A DNA stretch of 13,646 nucleotides from Desulfobacterales bacterium (GTDB lineage: Bacteria > Desulfobacterota > Desulfobacteria > Desulfobacterales > Desulfosalsimonadaceae), in assembly GCA_007135795.1 (NCBI GenBank), contig SLIE01000219.1, positions 1 through 13,646 on the forward strand, in the 5' to 3' direction. The notes under the pieces were generated by a model. It made no database searches. It saw only the letters and a program-made list of their open reading frames with translations, and was not told where the DNA came from. Every line of letters begins with the position of its first letter. The stretch's first letter is position 1. A program made the translations under genes and the position numbers. Below, in pieces: positions 1-7,042 of the stretch.

Positions 1-1068
1 ATGGCCCAGGGCCGCTCACCTGTTTTTCTGATGCACGATATTCGCGAGGCAACGGACATTGCATCTTTATCCATCCTGCATTCCCAGCAACCCGGCATGA
101 TTACGTCCCTGCTGGAGCACGGCGCCAAAGTAGAGCACTTGAACAGGATTATCACCGCTGTTTCCGACGCCATCCTGGAAAAAATTATAACCATGAGCCT
201 CAAGGAAACCGGCCCCCCGCCGGTCCCCTTTGCTTTTATGCTCATGGGCAGTGAAGGCCGCCGGGAACAGACGTTGAAAACGGATCAGGACAATGCGATC
301 ATTTTTCAAGATGTTCCGGAAGAGAAAGTGCAAGAGACGCAGGCTTTTTTCCTGGCCCTGGGCAAAAAGGTCTGCGACCAGCTCAACGAGGTCGGGTATG
401 CCTTTTGCGAGTTCGATATTATGGCCAGAAACCCCAAGTGGTGCCAGCCGATTTCCCGATGGAAAAAACACTTCCGAACCTGGATCCGGGCGGCAGAACC
501 GGAAGATCTCCTGCAAGCCAGCATTTTTTTCGATTTCCGATTGGGGTTCGGGGAAGGCGCGCTCGTCCAGGAGTTGCGACACTACCTCCATGATACACTG
601 GGCGGCTGGGAGGCATTCTTCCGGCATCTGGCGGAAAATGCCCTTTATTTCAAGGTCCCGTTGGATTTTTTCGGCAATCTCATCCTGCACGGCAAGAAGC
701 GAAAAAAAGACACACTCGATATCAAAAGCCCCATGCGCCTGATTGTCGATTTCGCCAGGCTCTACGCCTTAAAACATGGGATTTCCCACACCAATACGTT
801 TGATCGACTGCAAAGCATGATCAAATTGAACGCCTTGGGAAAAGAGGAAGCGAATGAACTGATCAAGGCCTATTCCGTACTCATGCACACGCGGCTGAAC
901 CACCAGGCCAAATGCATTGCCGAACTGGGCATCCCACCGAACAATGACGTCAATCCCGGTTTATTGACCCACATCGAGCAGCAGATGCTTAGAGAAGCGT
1001 TCAAGCGAATCAGGAAAGCCCAGGATAAAATGCGCATGGAGTTGAGCCCCAATCTCGGGATCTCCTAA
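1..1068 (+). CDS. DUF294-family putative nucleotidyltransferase, C-terminal part (5' partial)
   Basis: This is the C-terminal 355 residues of a protein of the DUF294 / DUF294_C type. The family combines cyclic-nucleotide-binding and CBS domains with a GlnD-like nucleotidyltransferase domain and usually exceeds 600 residues. The visible part opens with a helical stretch. It then carries the nucleotidyltransferase signature GSEGRREQ (residues 83-90) followed by TDQDNA (94-99), whose two aspartates are the expected metal ligands. The remaining roughly 200 residues match a DUF294_C-like helical region (KSPMRLIVDFARLYAL, near 240-255). The first base of the window happens to be an ATG, but the missing N-terminal domains suggest an internal methionine, with the gene continuing to the left. 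It converges on acs. Family members often sit with acs and an acetate/solute symporter, so a role in acetate metabolism or its regulation is inferred. The biochemical activity is unknown. Confidence 0.85.
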   Translation: MAQGRSPVFLMHDIREATDIASLSILHSQQPGMITSLLEHGAKVEHLNRIITAVSDAILEKIITMSLKETGPPPVPFAFMLMGSEGRREQTLKTDQDNAIIFQDVPEEKVQETQAFFLALGKKVCDQLNEVGYAFCEFDIMARNPKWCQPISRWKKHFRTWIRAAEPEDLLQASIFFDFRLGFGEGALVQELRHYLHDTLGGWEAFFRHLAENALYFKVPLDFFGNLILHGKKRKKDTLDIKSPMRLIVDFARLYALKHGISHTNTFDRLQSMIKLNALGKEEANELIKAYSVLMHTRLNHQAKCIAELGIPPNNDVNPGLLTHIEQQMLREAFKRIRKAQDKMRMELSPNLGIS

Positions 1069-1071
1069 AGA

Positions 1072-1095
1072 GGTCGGCACAAATAAAGTGCCACC
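1072..1095. terminator. Possible hairpin between convergent genes
   Basis: The 61-nt gap between the stop of the DUF294 gene and the stop of acs contains an inverted repeat. Arms GGT-c-GGCAC and GTGCC-ACC form 8 base pairs with one bulged C and a 7-nt AT-only loop. On the + strand no T-run follows. On the - strand, which terminates acs, the hairpin is followed by a short tcttt. The position between two convergent stops fits a weak, possibly bidirectional terminator, but the U-tract is poor. Confidence 0.4.
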
Positions 1096-1129
1096 AAAAA
1101 TTCCATCCTGATATAACAGCCTGCAACAA

Positions 1130-3157
1130 TCAGTCCTGAACCTGTTTTCGGATCGTCTCCACGATTGCGGGGTTGTCCAGAGTGGTTACATCCCCCACAT
1201 CATGATAGTTGGAAATGGAAGCCAGGACCCGGCGCATCAGCTTGCCGGAACGGGTTTTCGGCATGTCCGGCACCAGAATGATCCTGGCCGGCCGGGCAAT
1301 CTCACCGACGCCATCGACAATGGCTTCCGATATTTTATCCTCCAGGGCCGCCGAGGGGGCCACGCCCGGTCTCAGGGAAATATAAAGGTGGGGCACATAT
1401 CCTTTGTTGTCATCATCGATTACAGCCACCACGGCGGCTTCGGCCACTTCGCTCACATTCAGGGCGCCGGATTCGATCTCGTTGGTCCCCAGGCGGTGTC
1501 CCGCCACTTCAATCACGTCCTCGATCCGTCCCAGGATGCGCACATACCCGTCCGGGGCCATTAATGCGGCATCCCCGGTCATATATGGCCAGTCCCGCCA
1601 GTCCGTGCTTTCGGGGTTCTTGCAATACCGCTCATAATAGGTTTTTACGTAACCCTCCCGGTTCTTCCAGATCGTCTGAAAAGAGCCGGGCCAGGGGTTT
1701 CTAATGCAGATATTGCCTGCCTTCCCGTCTTCGGGTGAGATCTCGTTCCCCGCATCATCGAAGATGACCGGATGAATTCCAGGTACCCCCGGACCTGTGC
1801 TTCCCGGTTTCATGGGTGCGATCCCGGGGATGGTGCTACACAAAACCCCCCCGTTCTCGGTCTGCCACCAGGTATCCACGACAACCGCCCTCCCCTTTCC
1901 CACCACGTGGTAATACCAGCGCCAGACCTCGGGTTCAATCGGCTCTCCCACCGTTGTCATGTGCTTGAACTGGTAATTGTATTTTTCAGGCTCATCCGCA
2001 CCCGCCTTGCGCAATGCCCGGATAGCGATGGGCGATGTGTGAAAGATGTTCACCCCCAGTTCCTCGGCCACTCGCCAGGGTCGTCCGGCATCCGGATATG
2101 TGGATACACCCTCGAAAATTACGGTACTGGCGGCCAGGGCAAGGGGGCCATAGACAATAAAGGAATGCCCCGTGATCCAACCAATGTCGGCCATGCACCA
2201 GTAGACGTCTTCGGGATGAATATCCTGGACATGCCTGGACATCCAGGCCACATAGGACAGGTACCCGCCAATGGAGTGCTGGCATCCCTTGGGACGACCG
2301 GTGGAGCCGCTGGTGTACATGAGAAAGAGAATCTCTTCCGCCGGCATGGAGACCGGTTCGATAAGCTGTCCCTTTCTCTTTCGAACCATTTCATCCAGAA
2401 AAAAATCGCGCCCTTCAACCCAGGGTGTGGGGGATGAATACGTTCCCGGATGCCGTCTCCATATAAGCACCTTGTTCACGCGTTGGCCCTGTTTTATGGC
2501 CGTCTCCACTGCCTCGTCCGCCTTGATCTTGTGGTCAAGGCGTTCACCGTTGAAATAGTAACTGTCCATGGTGATCAATACGGCACTTTCCGAATCCCAG
2601 ATCCGATCTCCGCAGGCCCTTCCGCTGAATCCGGCAAAGACTTCGGAATGGATCACCCCCAACCGGGCACAGGCCAGCATGGTGATGGGAAGTTCCGGGG
2701 TCATGGGCAGATGCAGGGTGACCCGGTCACCCGCTTTGAGCCCGATGTCATCGCGCAGTACGGCTGCCAGTTCATTCACCCGCCGGTAAAGTTCCTGGTA
2801 AGTGATGTGTTCAATGCGCGCCGTTTCCGATTCAGGCACAAAATGGATGGCGGTCTTGTTTCGGTATTGTGCAAGATGCCGGTCCACGCAGTTGTAACAC
2901 GCGTTGAGCTTTCCACCGACAAACCATTTCCAGGATGGCGCATCACTGCTGTCAAAGGTGGTGTGCCAGTACTTGTCCCAATGCAGAAGATCAGCGAATT
3001 CCCTGAAACACTCCGGGAACTTGTCCAGCGTGAATCGGTCGAAAATATCCGGATCCGAGCAATTGGCTTGCCCGACAAACCCGGGCGAAGGGTAATAGTA
3101 CGGCTCTTCCTGCCAATACACATCATAATGAGGGACCTGCTCTTTTTCTTCCGTCAT
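1130..3157 (-). CDS. acs: Acetyl-CoA synthetase (AMP-forming)
   Basis: AMP-forming acyl-CoA synthetase of the ANL superfamily. It makes acetyl-CoA from acetate, ATP and CoA in the cytoplasm via acetyl-adenylate. The 675 residues are close to the usual size of about 650. The N-terminal region resembles Acs (WKWFVGGKLNACYNCVDRHL, 76-95). The phosphate loop YTSGSTGRPKG lies at 281-291, GWITGHSFIVYGPL near 326-339, VGEPIEPEVW near 403, and DTWWQTENGG at 428-437. The hinge/CoA region GHRLGTNEIES starts near 553. The C-terminal PKTRSGK ends in the catalytic lysine K639, the residue typically controlled by acetylation. The double tryptophan that limits the pocket to short acids is present, so acetate is the best substrate guess; propionate is possible. 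Deviations from usual Acs are QTEN for QTET and VAGHR for VSGHR. The chosen ATG has GGGGAG 7 nt upstream. An in-frame GTG 48 nt earlier (at 3205) has no good ribosome binding site. Confidence 0.93.
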   Translation of the reverse strand: MTEEKEQVPHYDVYWQEEPYYYPSPGFVGQANCSDPDIFDRFTLDKFPECFREFADLLHWDKYWHTTFDSSDAPSWKWFVGGKLNACYNCVDRHLAQYRNKTAIHFVPESETARIEHITYQELYRRVNELAAVLRDDIGLKAGDRVTLHLPMTPELPITMLACARLGVIHSEVFAGFSGRACGDRIWDSESAVLITMDSYYFNGERLDHKIKADEAVETAIKQGQRVNKVLIWRRHPGTYSSPTPWVEGRDFFLDEMVRKRKGQLIEPVSMPAEEILFLMYTSGSTGRPKGCQHSIGGYLSYVAWMSRHVQDIHPEDVYWCMADIGWITGHSFIVYGPLALAASTVIFEGVSTYPDAGRPWRVAEELGVNIFHTSPIAIRALRKAGADEPEKYNYQFKHMTTVGEPIEPEVWRWYYHVVGKGRAVVVDTWWQTENGGVLCSTIPGIAPMKPGSTGPGVPGIHPVIFDDAGNEISPEDGKAGNICIRNPWPGSFQTIWKNREGYVKTYYERYCKNPESTDWRDWPYMTGDAALMAPDGYVRILGRIEDVIEVAGHRLGTNEIESGALNVSEVAEAAVVAVIDDDNKGYVPHLYISLRPGVAPSAALEDKISEAIVDGVGEIARPARIILVPDMPKTRSGKLMRRVLASISNYHDVGDVTTLDNPAIVETIRKQVQD

Positions 3158-3164
3158 GCGTTTG

Positions 3165-3170
3165 CTCCCC
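3165..3170 (-). promoter_or_regulatory. Ribosome binding site of acs (sets its start)
   Basis: On the - strand GGGGAG lies 7 nt before the ATG at 3157. This supports the MTEEKE start rather than the longer reading from GTG at 3205, which has no purine-rich site at proper spacing. Confidence 0.7.
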
Positions 3171-3231
3171 ACATTGATAAATTGTTGATGGCTCTTTTGA
3201 TGCACTCTTAAAAAGTCACAAAATCTGTAAA

Positions 3232-3358
3232 GATGGCTAAGTTAAAAGTTCCATATACAAGGCGTAGTGATTTTTCATTCGCGACGGCATACATATAGTA
3301 TTCCGAGTGGATGAAAAATCGCTACAACGAAGTAGATGGGACTTTTTACGACGCCATC
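3232..3358. repeat. Large imperfect palindrome, MITE-like / interspersed repeat candidate
   Basis: A roughly 127-bp imperfect inverted repeat fills the middle of the acs-phosphopantetheinyl transferase spacer. The outer ends are GATGGC (3232) and GCCATC (3353). Inside, AAAAGTtCCATaTAC (3244-3258) faces its near complement ending at 3346, and a perfect 10-bp pair GATTTTTCAT / ATGAAAAATC lies at 3269-3278 and 3311-3320. The centre is itself palindromic (CGGCATAC, atata, GTATTCCG, with one mismatch). Just outside, TTAAAAAGTCAC (3208-3219) and ATCACTTTTCAA (3356-3367) match as an inverted pair at 9 of 12 positions and could be remnants of terminal repeats. No ORF of note lies inside. The length and two-arm structure exceed a normal terminator, and it lies upstream of both flanking genes. 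A non-autonomous mobile or interspersed palindromic element is inferred. Confidence 0.7.
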
Positions 3359-3538
3359 ACTTTTCAAGCAACTGATAGAAACATATAATACCCCTTTATT
3401 AAAGCAAAGCGCAATTATCATTAAGCGTTTTTTTCGATATATGTCTGTATTTCACCATTGATATTGACAGATTTTATTGCCTATGGTTAAAGGGCATAAT
3501 CCGGACGCGAACGACAAAAGCTTAAAAGGTATTTCCTT
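3359..3538. other. AT-rich remainder of the 381-bp divergent spacer
   Basis: The spacer between the acs and phosphopantetheinyl transferase starts runs from 3158 to 3538. Apart from the palindrome and the acs ribosome binding site, this 180-bp part is AT-rich and holds no convincing small gene. TTGACA at 3464-3469 is a perfect -35 hexamer. The best -10 at 17-nt spacing is the poor TTAAAG (3487-3492), so a promoter for the transferase here is only tentative. Confidence 0.35.
3524..3529 (+). promoter_or_regulatory. Ribosome binding site supporting a TTG start
   Basis: AAAAGG lies 9 nt upstream of the TTG at 3539. In-frame codons between the upstream stop (TAA at 3497) and this TTG include no ATG or GTG. 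The next internal methionine, at residue 25, would cut into the conserved N-terminal region. The TTG is therefore the most plausible start. Confidence 0.5.
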
Positions 3539-4297
3539 TTGGACACAATCCTGCTCAAACAAAATGAAATACATTTTTTCTATAGCCTGGTGAATGAGAT
3601 ACAGGATCCAATGCTGCTGGATCGTTATCGCTCGATCATCAGCGAAACGGAAAAAATCAAAACAGACCGGTATGTTTTTGAAAAAGATCGACACAGTTGC
3701 CTGATTACGCGGTCGTTGGTACGTTTTGTATTATCCGCCTGTACAGGGATGCACCCTGCACATTTTGAATTCATGGAAAATTCCTACGGAAAGCCGGCGT
3801 TAAAGCCGGGGCTTGTCCCGATCCCGGTTAAATTCAATCTTTCCCACTGCAGCGGGATGACCGCCTGTGCGCTGATACTCAATAGTGAAATTGGCGTGGA
3901 TATCGAGACCCAGCACCGGAAGATTGATTTAAGCCTTGCTGACCGGTTCTTCACAAAATATGAAACCGATTATCTGCGAAAACGCCCTGTCGAAGAGAGA
4001 CAAAGTGCTTTTTTTGACATCTGGACCTTGAAGGAATCCTACATCAAAGCTAAAGGGATGGGCCTTTCAATTGGGCTGGACAAATTCGGTTTTAAAATTG
4101 ACCAGGGAACGAATATTTACTTTGATGAATCACTTAATGATGCGCCTGATCAATGGACGTTCTTCCGATTTTCGCCCAGAGAAAATTACAAGGCAGCCAT
4201 ATCAGTCAACTCCGCTACCCGGGACATCTTTAAATTGCATGTCCATAAATGCACCCCTCTGGTCAGTATCACAGAGGAACCCCTGCCGGTGTTTTGA
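3539..4297 (+). CDS. Sfp-type 4'-phosphopantetheinyl transferase
   Basis: Sfp/Gsp-type phosphopantetheinyl transferase, 252 residues, which is typical for the group. It would transfer the phosphopantetheine arm of CoA to a serine of a carrier protein (ACP, PCP or aryl carrier), converting it from apo to holo form in the cytoplasm. The family motifs occur in order: a basic region DRHSCLITRSLVR (50-62), YGKPAL (83-88), FNLSHC (99-104), GVDIE (119-123) with Mg-binding D121 and E123, and WTLKESYIKAKG (162-173) with E166 and K170. The N-terminal half aligns with the usual xEIxDxxLLxRYRxxxSxxE pattern, so the TTG start is credible. No polyketide, peptide synthetase or fatty-acid gene adjoins it, so the carrier substrate is unknown. 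It diverges from acs and converges on the importer operon, with only 20 nt between stops. Confidence 0.93.
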   Translation: MDTILLKQNEIHFFYSLVNEIQDPMLLDRYRSIISETEKIKTDRYVFEKDRHSCLITRSLVRFVLSACTGMHPAHFEFMENSYGKPALKPGLVPIPVKFNLSHCSGMTACALILNSEIGVDIETQHRKIDLSLADRFFTKYETDYLRKRPVEERQSAFFDIWTLKESYIKAKGMGLSIGLDKFGFKIDQGTNIYFDESLNDAPDQWTFFRFSPRENYKAAISVNSATRDIFKLHVHKCTPLVSITEEPLPVF

Positions 4298-4317
4298 CCA
4301 TCTCTCGATGATGTTCT

Positions 4318-5307
4318 TCAGCGAACCTCCAAAGCCTTTTCAATATGAACCGGGATATCGATCATGCCCTGATCAAGCATCATTTGTTCGGTCTGTTTCC
4401 AGGCCTCAACATCAATCCGGCCAATCGGTATGTCAGGATTCGGCTGAATAAATCCCCTGGTCAATGAGAGTTGTTCGGCAATGACCGCAAGGGGTGTATC
4501 CCTGTCCGCGTCATGAATCATGGCGATGGTTTTTTCAGCATTATCCGGATCCATGGCCATTTCCCAGCCCTTGAGCAAGGCTGAAAGGAAATTTTCAACC
4601 AACTCGGGTTGATCGCGCAGAATTTCATCCGAGGTGATCACGGAGTTGGCGACTGAATGAATGCCGTGCGCATCAGGGTTAAAATAACCGACGGTTTCTC
4701 CGGCTTTTTCCATGCGGGCGCCTATGATCGGGCCCTGCGCGTTACGATAGATGGGCCACAAGTCAACTCTTCCCTGGTAAAACGGGGTGAAATCATATCG
4801 AACGCTGTAAAGGTGAACTTGCGATTCATTAATCCGGGACTTGGCCAGTATGGCTTTCATGATGTTTTCATCAATTCCGCCGAAGGTGATGCCGATGGTT
4901 TTGTTTTTCAGGTCGTCCGGAGTTGAAACAGTGATTTCATCCGGCCTGTAGATCCACTGCAGCGGATTGATCTGGAACAACTGGGCAATGACTTTTACCT
5001 TTGCGCCTTTGGAAAGCGCCCGGATAACCTGGTCTGCCGATGCCACCCCGAAATGGGCCCGCCCCAGTTCAAGTTCCTTGATCGGATCACGCTCGGGACC
5101 ACCCGATTTTACCACAACCCTTAATCCGTTTTCGACAAAATACCCTCCCCTGTCCGCATAAATATCACCTGCGGCACTGGTATTGAGCAGCCATTTCAGC
5201 CTGTAGTTGATTTCGGTAAGGGGTTCCCCGCAAAATCCTGAAGGGACGAGTACCAGCCAGACCAGTATCATGATCAGCAAACGTTTAACGATCTGATAAA
5301 TTTTCAC
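4318..5307 (-). CDS. ABC importer periplasmic binding protein, NMT1/THI5-like
   Basis: Solute-binding protein of an ABC importer in the NMT1/THI5 and SsuA/TauA-like fold group, 329 residues. A basic N-terminus (KIYQIVKR), a hydrophobic core (LLIMILVWLVLV) and a small-residue region ending near C26-G27 form a signal peptide. The cysteine is not in a clean lipobox, so export and release to the periplasm is favoured over a lipoprotein. Family hallmarks are LKWLLNTSAAGDIYADRGGYF near the mature N-terminus, GRAHFGVASADQVI and KVIAQLFQINPLQWIYRP in lobe one, and DLKNKTIGITFGG at the lobe crossover. The substrate cannot be assigned: relatives bind thiamine precursors, sulfonates, nitrate or aromatic acids. 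It is the last gene of the operon, starting at a GTG with AAGGAG 7 nt upstream; that site overlaps the permease stop codon, suggesting coupled translation. Confidence 0.9.
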   Translation of the reverse strand: MKIYQIVKRLLIMILVWLVLVPSGFCGEPLTEINYRLKWLLNTSAAGDIYADRGGYFVENGLRVVVKSGGPERDPIKELELGRAHFGVASADQVIRALSKGAKVKVIAQLFQINPLQWIYRPDEITVSTPDDLKNKTIGITFGGIDENIMKAILAKSRINESQVHLYSVRYDFTPFYQGRVDLWPIYRNAQGPIIGARMEKAGETVGYFNPDAHGIHSVANSVITSDEILRDQPELVENFLSALLKGWEMAMDPDNAEKTIAMIHDADRDTPLAVIAEQLSLTRGFIQPNPDIPIGRIDVEAWKQTEQMMLDQGMIDIPVHIEKALEVR

Positions 5308-5319
5308 GCAACGTCTCCT

Positions 5320-6069
5320 TTATTGAACATCCATCCTCTGCTGAATCTTTTTTCCCATAAATTCAAGGGCAAACAAATACAGGGAGGTGCATATCCCGAT
5401 GAGAAACAATGCCACCAGAATTTTGGAAAGATCGCTTTGATATAAGGCTATACGAATACGATAACCGATTCCGGCATCAGCGGCAATAAATTCCGCAATG
5501 ATGGTTCCCACCATGGCAACAGTGGCGCTGCCGGAAATCACCGTAATGAGCTTGCCGGTGTTTTCGAACATTCGCACTTTCAAGGGGAGCCACCAGGTGG
5601 TCTGCCCGGTAACATCGTAGAAATGTTCTATGTCGGGTACGGGTTGGGAAACAATACCGATAAAGGAGAGAAGCAATGGGAAATAGCAGATCATGGCAGT
5701 AATCAACAGCCTCGAAGTCAGGCCGTCGCCAAAGAGAATGAATATTATGGGCGCCACCGCCACAATCGGGTAAGCCTGAATGTTATATGCGGCCATCTTT
5801 ATAAAGGAACCAATCCAGTTTGCTTTTCCGCCGATCACGGCAACGACGGCGGCAAGACAAATGGATATCATATGACCCACAACCGCCACGCCAAGAGTAT
5901 CCAGAACATCCATGGAAAACGGGAAAAGATACTCCTGCGCCGTAGACCACACATCCGTTGGGGAAGGGATGACATAATCGGAAAGCCCCAGGGTATATTT
6001 AAATGCAAAAAGTCCGGAAAGACCAAGACAATAAATAATGAAAAACTGGTAGATCCGCCTATGAAGCAT
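5320..6069 (-). CDS. ABC importer permease (SsuC/ThiX-like, BPD_transp_1)
   Basis: Inner-membrane permease of the binding-protein-dependent type, 249 residues. About six hydrophobic segments are visible. The first lies at about 8-27 (FFIIYCLGLSGLFAFKYTLG), followed by the family-typical periplasmic VIPSPTDVWSTA. Further segments fall around VGHMISICLAAVVAVIGG, VAVAPIIFILFG, LLITAMICYFPLLLSFIGI and the C-terminal ILVALFLIGICTSLYLFALEF. The cytoplasmic EAA loop that docks the ATPase is recognisable (DVTGQTTWWLPLKVRMFENT) but degenerate: the EAA is replaced by HFYD while the G and LP are kept. The start codon lies inside the ATPase gene (11-bp overlap) with GGAG 7 nt upstream. Only one permease gene is present, so the channel is probably a homodimer. 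Confidence 0.9.
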   Translation of the reverse strand: MLHRRIYQFFIIYCLGLSGLFAFKYTLGLSDYVIPSPTDVWSTAQEYLFPFSMDVLDTLGVAVVGHMISICLAAVVAVIGGKANWIGSFIKMAAYNIQAYPIVAVAPIIFILFGDGLTSRLLITAMICYFPLLLSFIGIVSQPVPDIEHFYDVTGQTTWWLPLKVRMFENTGKLITVISGSATVAMVGTIIAEFIAADAGIGYRIRIALYQSDLSKILVALFLIGICTSLYLFALEFMGKKIQQRMDVQ

Positions 6070-6796
6070 TCATGATCTCCAGCATGATGTGTTCCAGGGT
6101 TTGCTGGTCAGGTTCTTCTTTTCCGGAAAAATCAAAGCCGGACACGGTTTTTACCTGGGGCTGCCTGTTGGGACGCCGGACCACAATGATATCCTTGCAG
6201 AACCGGGCTACCTCCACCACGTTATGAGAGATGTAGAGAAAGATTTTTTCCGGAAACGCTTGTTTAATTTTAAGAATGATCCGCTGCTTGGTGGCTTCAT
6301 CCACATTGGCAAGACTCTCGTCCATGATCAGTACATCAAAATCCTGAACCAGGTAGCGGGTCAGGTTTGCCCGGTTCTGCTGGCCGAGCGAAAGCTGCGA
6401 AAACCGGGCGTTTATTACCGATCCCAGGCCGAAGATATCAATAATTTCTTCCAAGTACGCTTTTTTCGAGGCACCGGATACGGCTGAGAAATGTTCTCCG
6501 AGGGAAGACCAGTTGGGCAATCGTTCCATGTTGTAAGTATACAGAATCCTGGTGGTCCCCATCTTGTCCACAAGGCCGTTAAAGTTACGGGTTTCCCCGG
6601 CAATAATCCTGGCCAGGGTGGTTTTCCCCACCCCGGAGGGGCCGAATATCGCATTGAATCCAGGGCCCTGGATTCTGTAATCGGTATTTTGAAAGACCAG
6701 GGTATCGGTTTTTTCGTGTCGAAAACTGATTCCCTTCAGATCAATGTGCATTTTATAGTTATCGGCTTCACTGTATGGTTTTAAATCCGTCACCAC
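6059..6796 (-). CDS. ABC importer ATP-binding protein with divergent motifs
   Basis: ATPase subunit that would power the importer from the cytoplasmic face, first gene of the operon. With the GTG start chosen here it has 245 residues. Visible motifs are Walker A GPSGVGKTT (52-60, K58), signature LSLGQQNR (135-142, in place of LSGGQ), Walker B DVLIMDES (154-161, catalytic E160) and switch histidine ISHN (H191). In the Q-loop region (RILYTYNMERLPNW, 83-96), alignment to the common VFQxxxLLPW pattern puts a tyrosine (about Y88) where glutamine is expected. The D-loop reads LANVDE instead of SALD. All catalytic residues are present, so it is probably active but belongs to a divergent branch. The start is uncertain. 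GTG at 6796 has AGGA 6 nt upstream; a TTG at 6838 and an ATG at 6751 are in frame and lack good sites. Confidence 0.88.
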   Translation of the reverse strand: MVTDLKPYSEADNYKMHIDLKGISFRHEKTDTLVFQNTDYRIQGPGFNAIFGPSGVGKTTLARIIAGETRNFNGLVDKMGTTRILYTYNMERLPNWSSLGEHFSAVSGASKKAYLEEIIDIFGLGSVINARFSQLSLGQQNRANLTRYLVQDFDVLIMDESLANVDEATKQRIILKIKQAFPEKIFLYISHNVVEVARFCKDIIVVRRPNRQPQVKTVSGFDFSGKEEPDQQTLEHIMLEIMNAS

Positions 6797-6928
6797 ATAT
6801 CGTCCTGATACCATAGGATACTGATAACAGGCTGTCAATTGGAACCCGTTGGCGGCTGATGAAAGAGAAAGGATATATTCCGTAAAATAGGGTTTTATAC
6901 TTTTTAAACATTTTTCTTTCCATGGTTT

Positions 6929-6957
6929 TTGATTATTGCGTGTATCAGAATTATTCT
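6929..6957 (+). promoter_or_regulatory. Candidate sigma-70 promoter for the histidine kinase
   Basis: TTGATT (6929-6934) and TATTCT (6952-6957) are separated by 17 nt. Each matches the -35 and -10 consensus at four of six bases. Transcription from here would give a leader of roughly 100 nt before the kinase ATG at 7068. The region is AT-rich overall, so a chance match is possible. Confidence 0.4.
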
Positions 6958-7001
6958 ATTATTAGAAAAGATTCAAAAGGTTCAATAAGGCAATGTGTTT
7001 T

Positions 7002-7042
7002 TTCAATCCATCTTTTGAGGGCACCGGCCCACGCGGATTGAA
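7002..7042 (+). promoter_or_regulatory. Nested stem-loop in the leader of the histidine kinase gene
   Basis: An 8-bp perfect inverted pair, TTCAATCC (7002-7009) and GGATTGAA (7035-7042), encloses a smaller GGGC-accg-GCCC hairpin (7019-7030). The structure ends 25 nt before the kinase start. It has no T-run, so it is not a standard terminator. It could be an operator or an RNA structure affecting translation, and neither role can be shown from the sequence alone. Confidence 0.4.

Noticed and set aside
1..3. The ATG at the first base as the true start of the DUF294 gene
   Set aside because: Family members carry cyclic-nucleotide-binding and/or CBS domains before this point, and no upstream sequence is available to show a ribosome binding site. 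The ATG is more likely an internal methionine codon of a gene cut by the window.
67..690. A 207-codon open frame on the - strand opposite the DUF294 gene
   Set aside because: The + strand frame holds the GSEGRREQ...DQD nucleotidyltransferase motif. The antisense frame shows no family features.
2450..3211. A 253-codon open frame on the + strand opposite the acs 5' half
   Set aside because: It is a shadow of acs with no recognisable motif and no spacing to a plausible ribosome binding site.
3232..3358. Reading the large palindrome as a transcription terminator
   Set aside because: Both flanking genes start, not end, on either side of it, and no transcript is expected to terminate there. The arms are also far longer than a terminator stem and lack a flanking T-run in the right place.
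6119..6130. Perfect 12-bp palindrome TTTTCCGGAAAA inside the ABC ATPase gene
   Set aside because: It lies within coding sequence near the 3' end of the gene, has no repeat elsewhere in the window that I can see, and is short enough to arise by chance.
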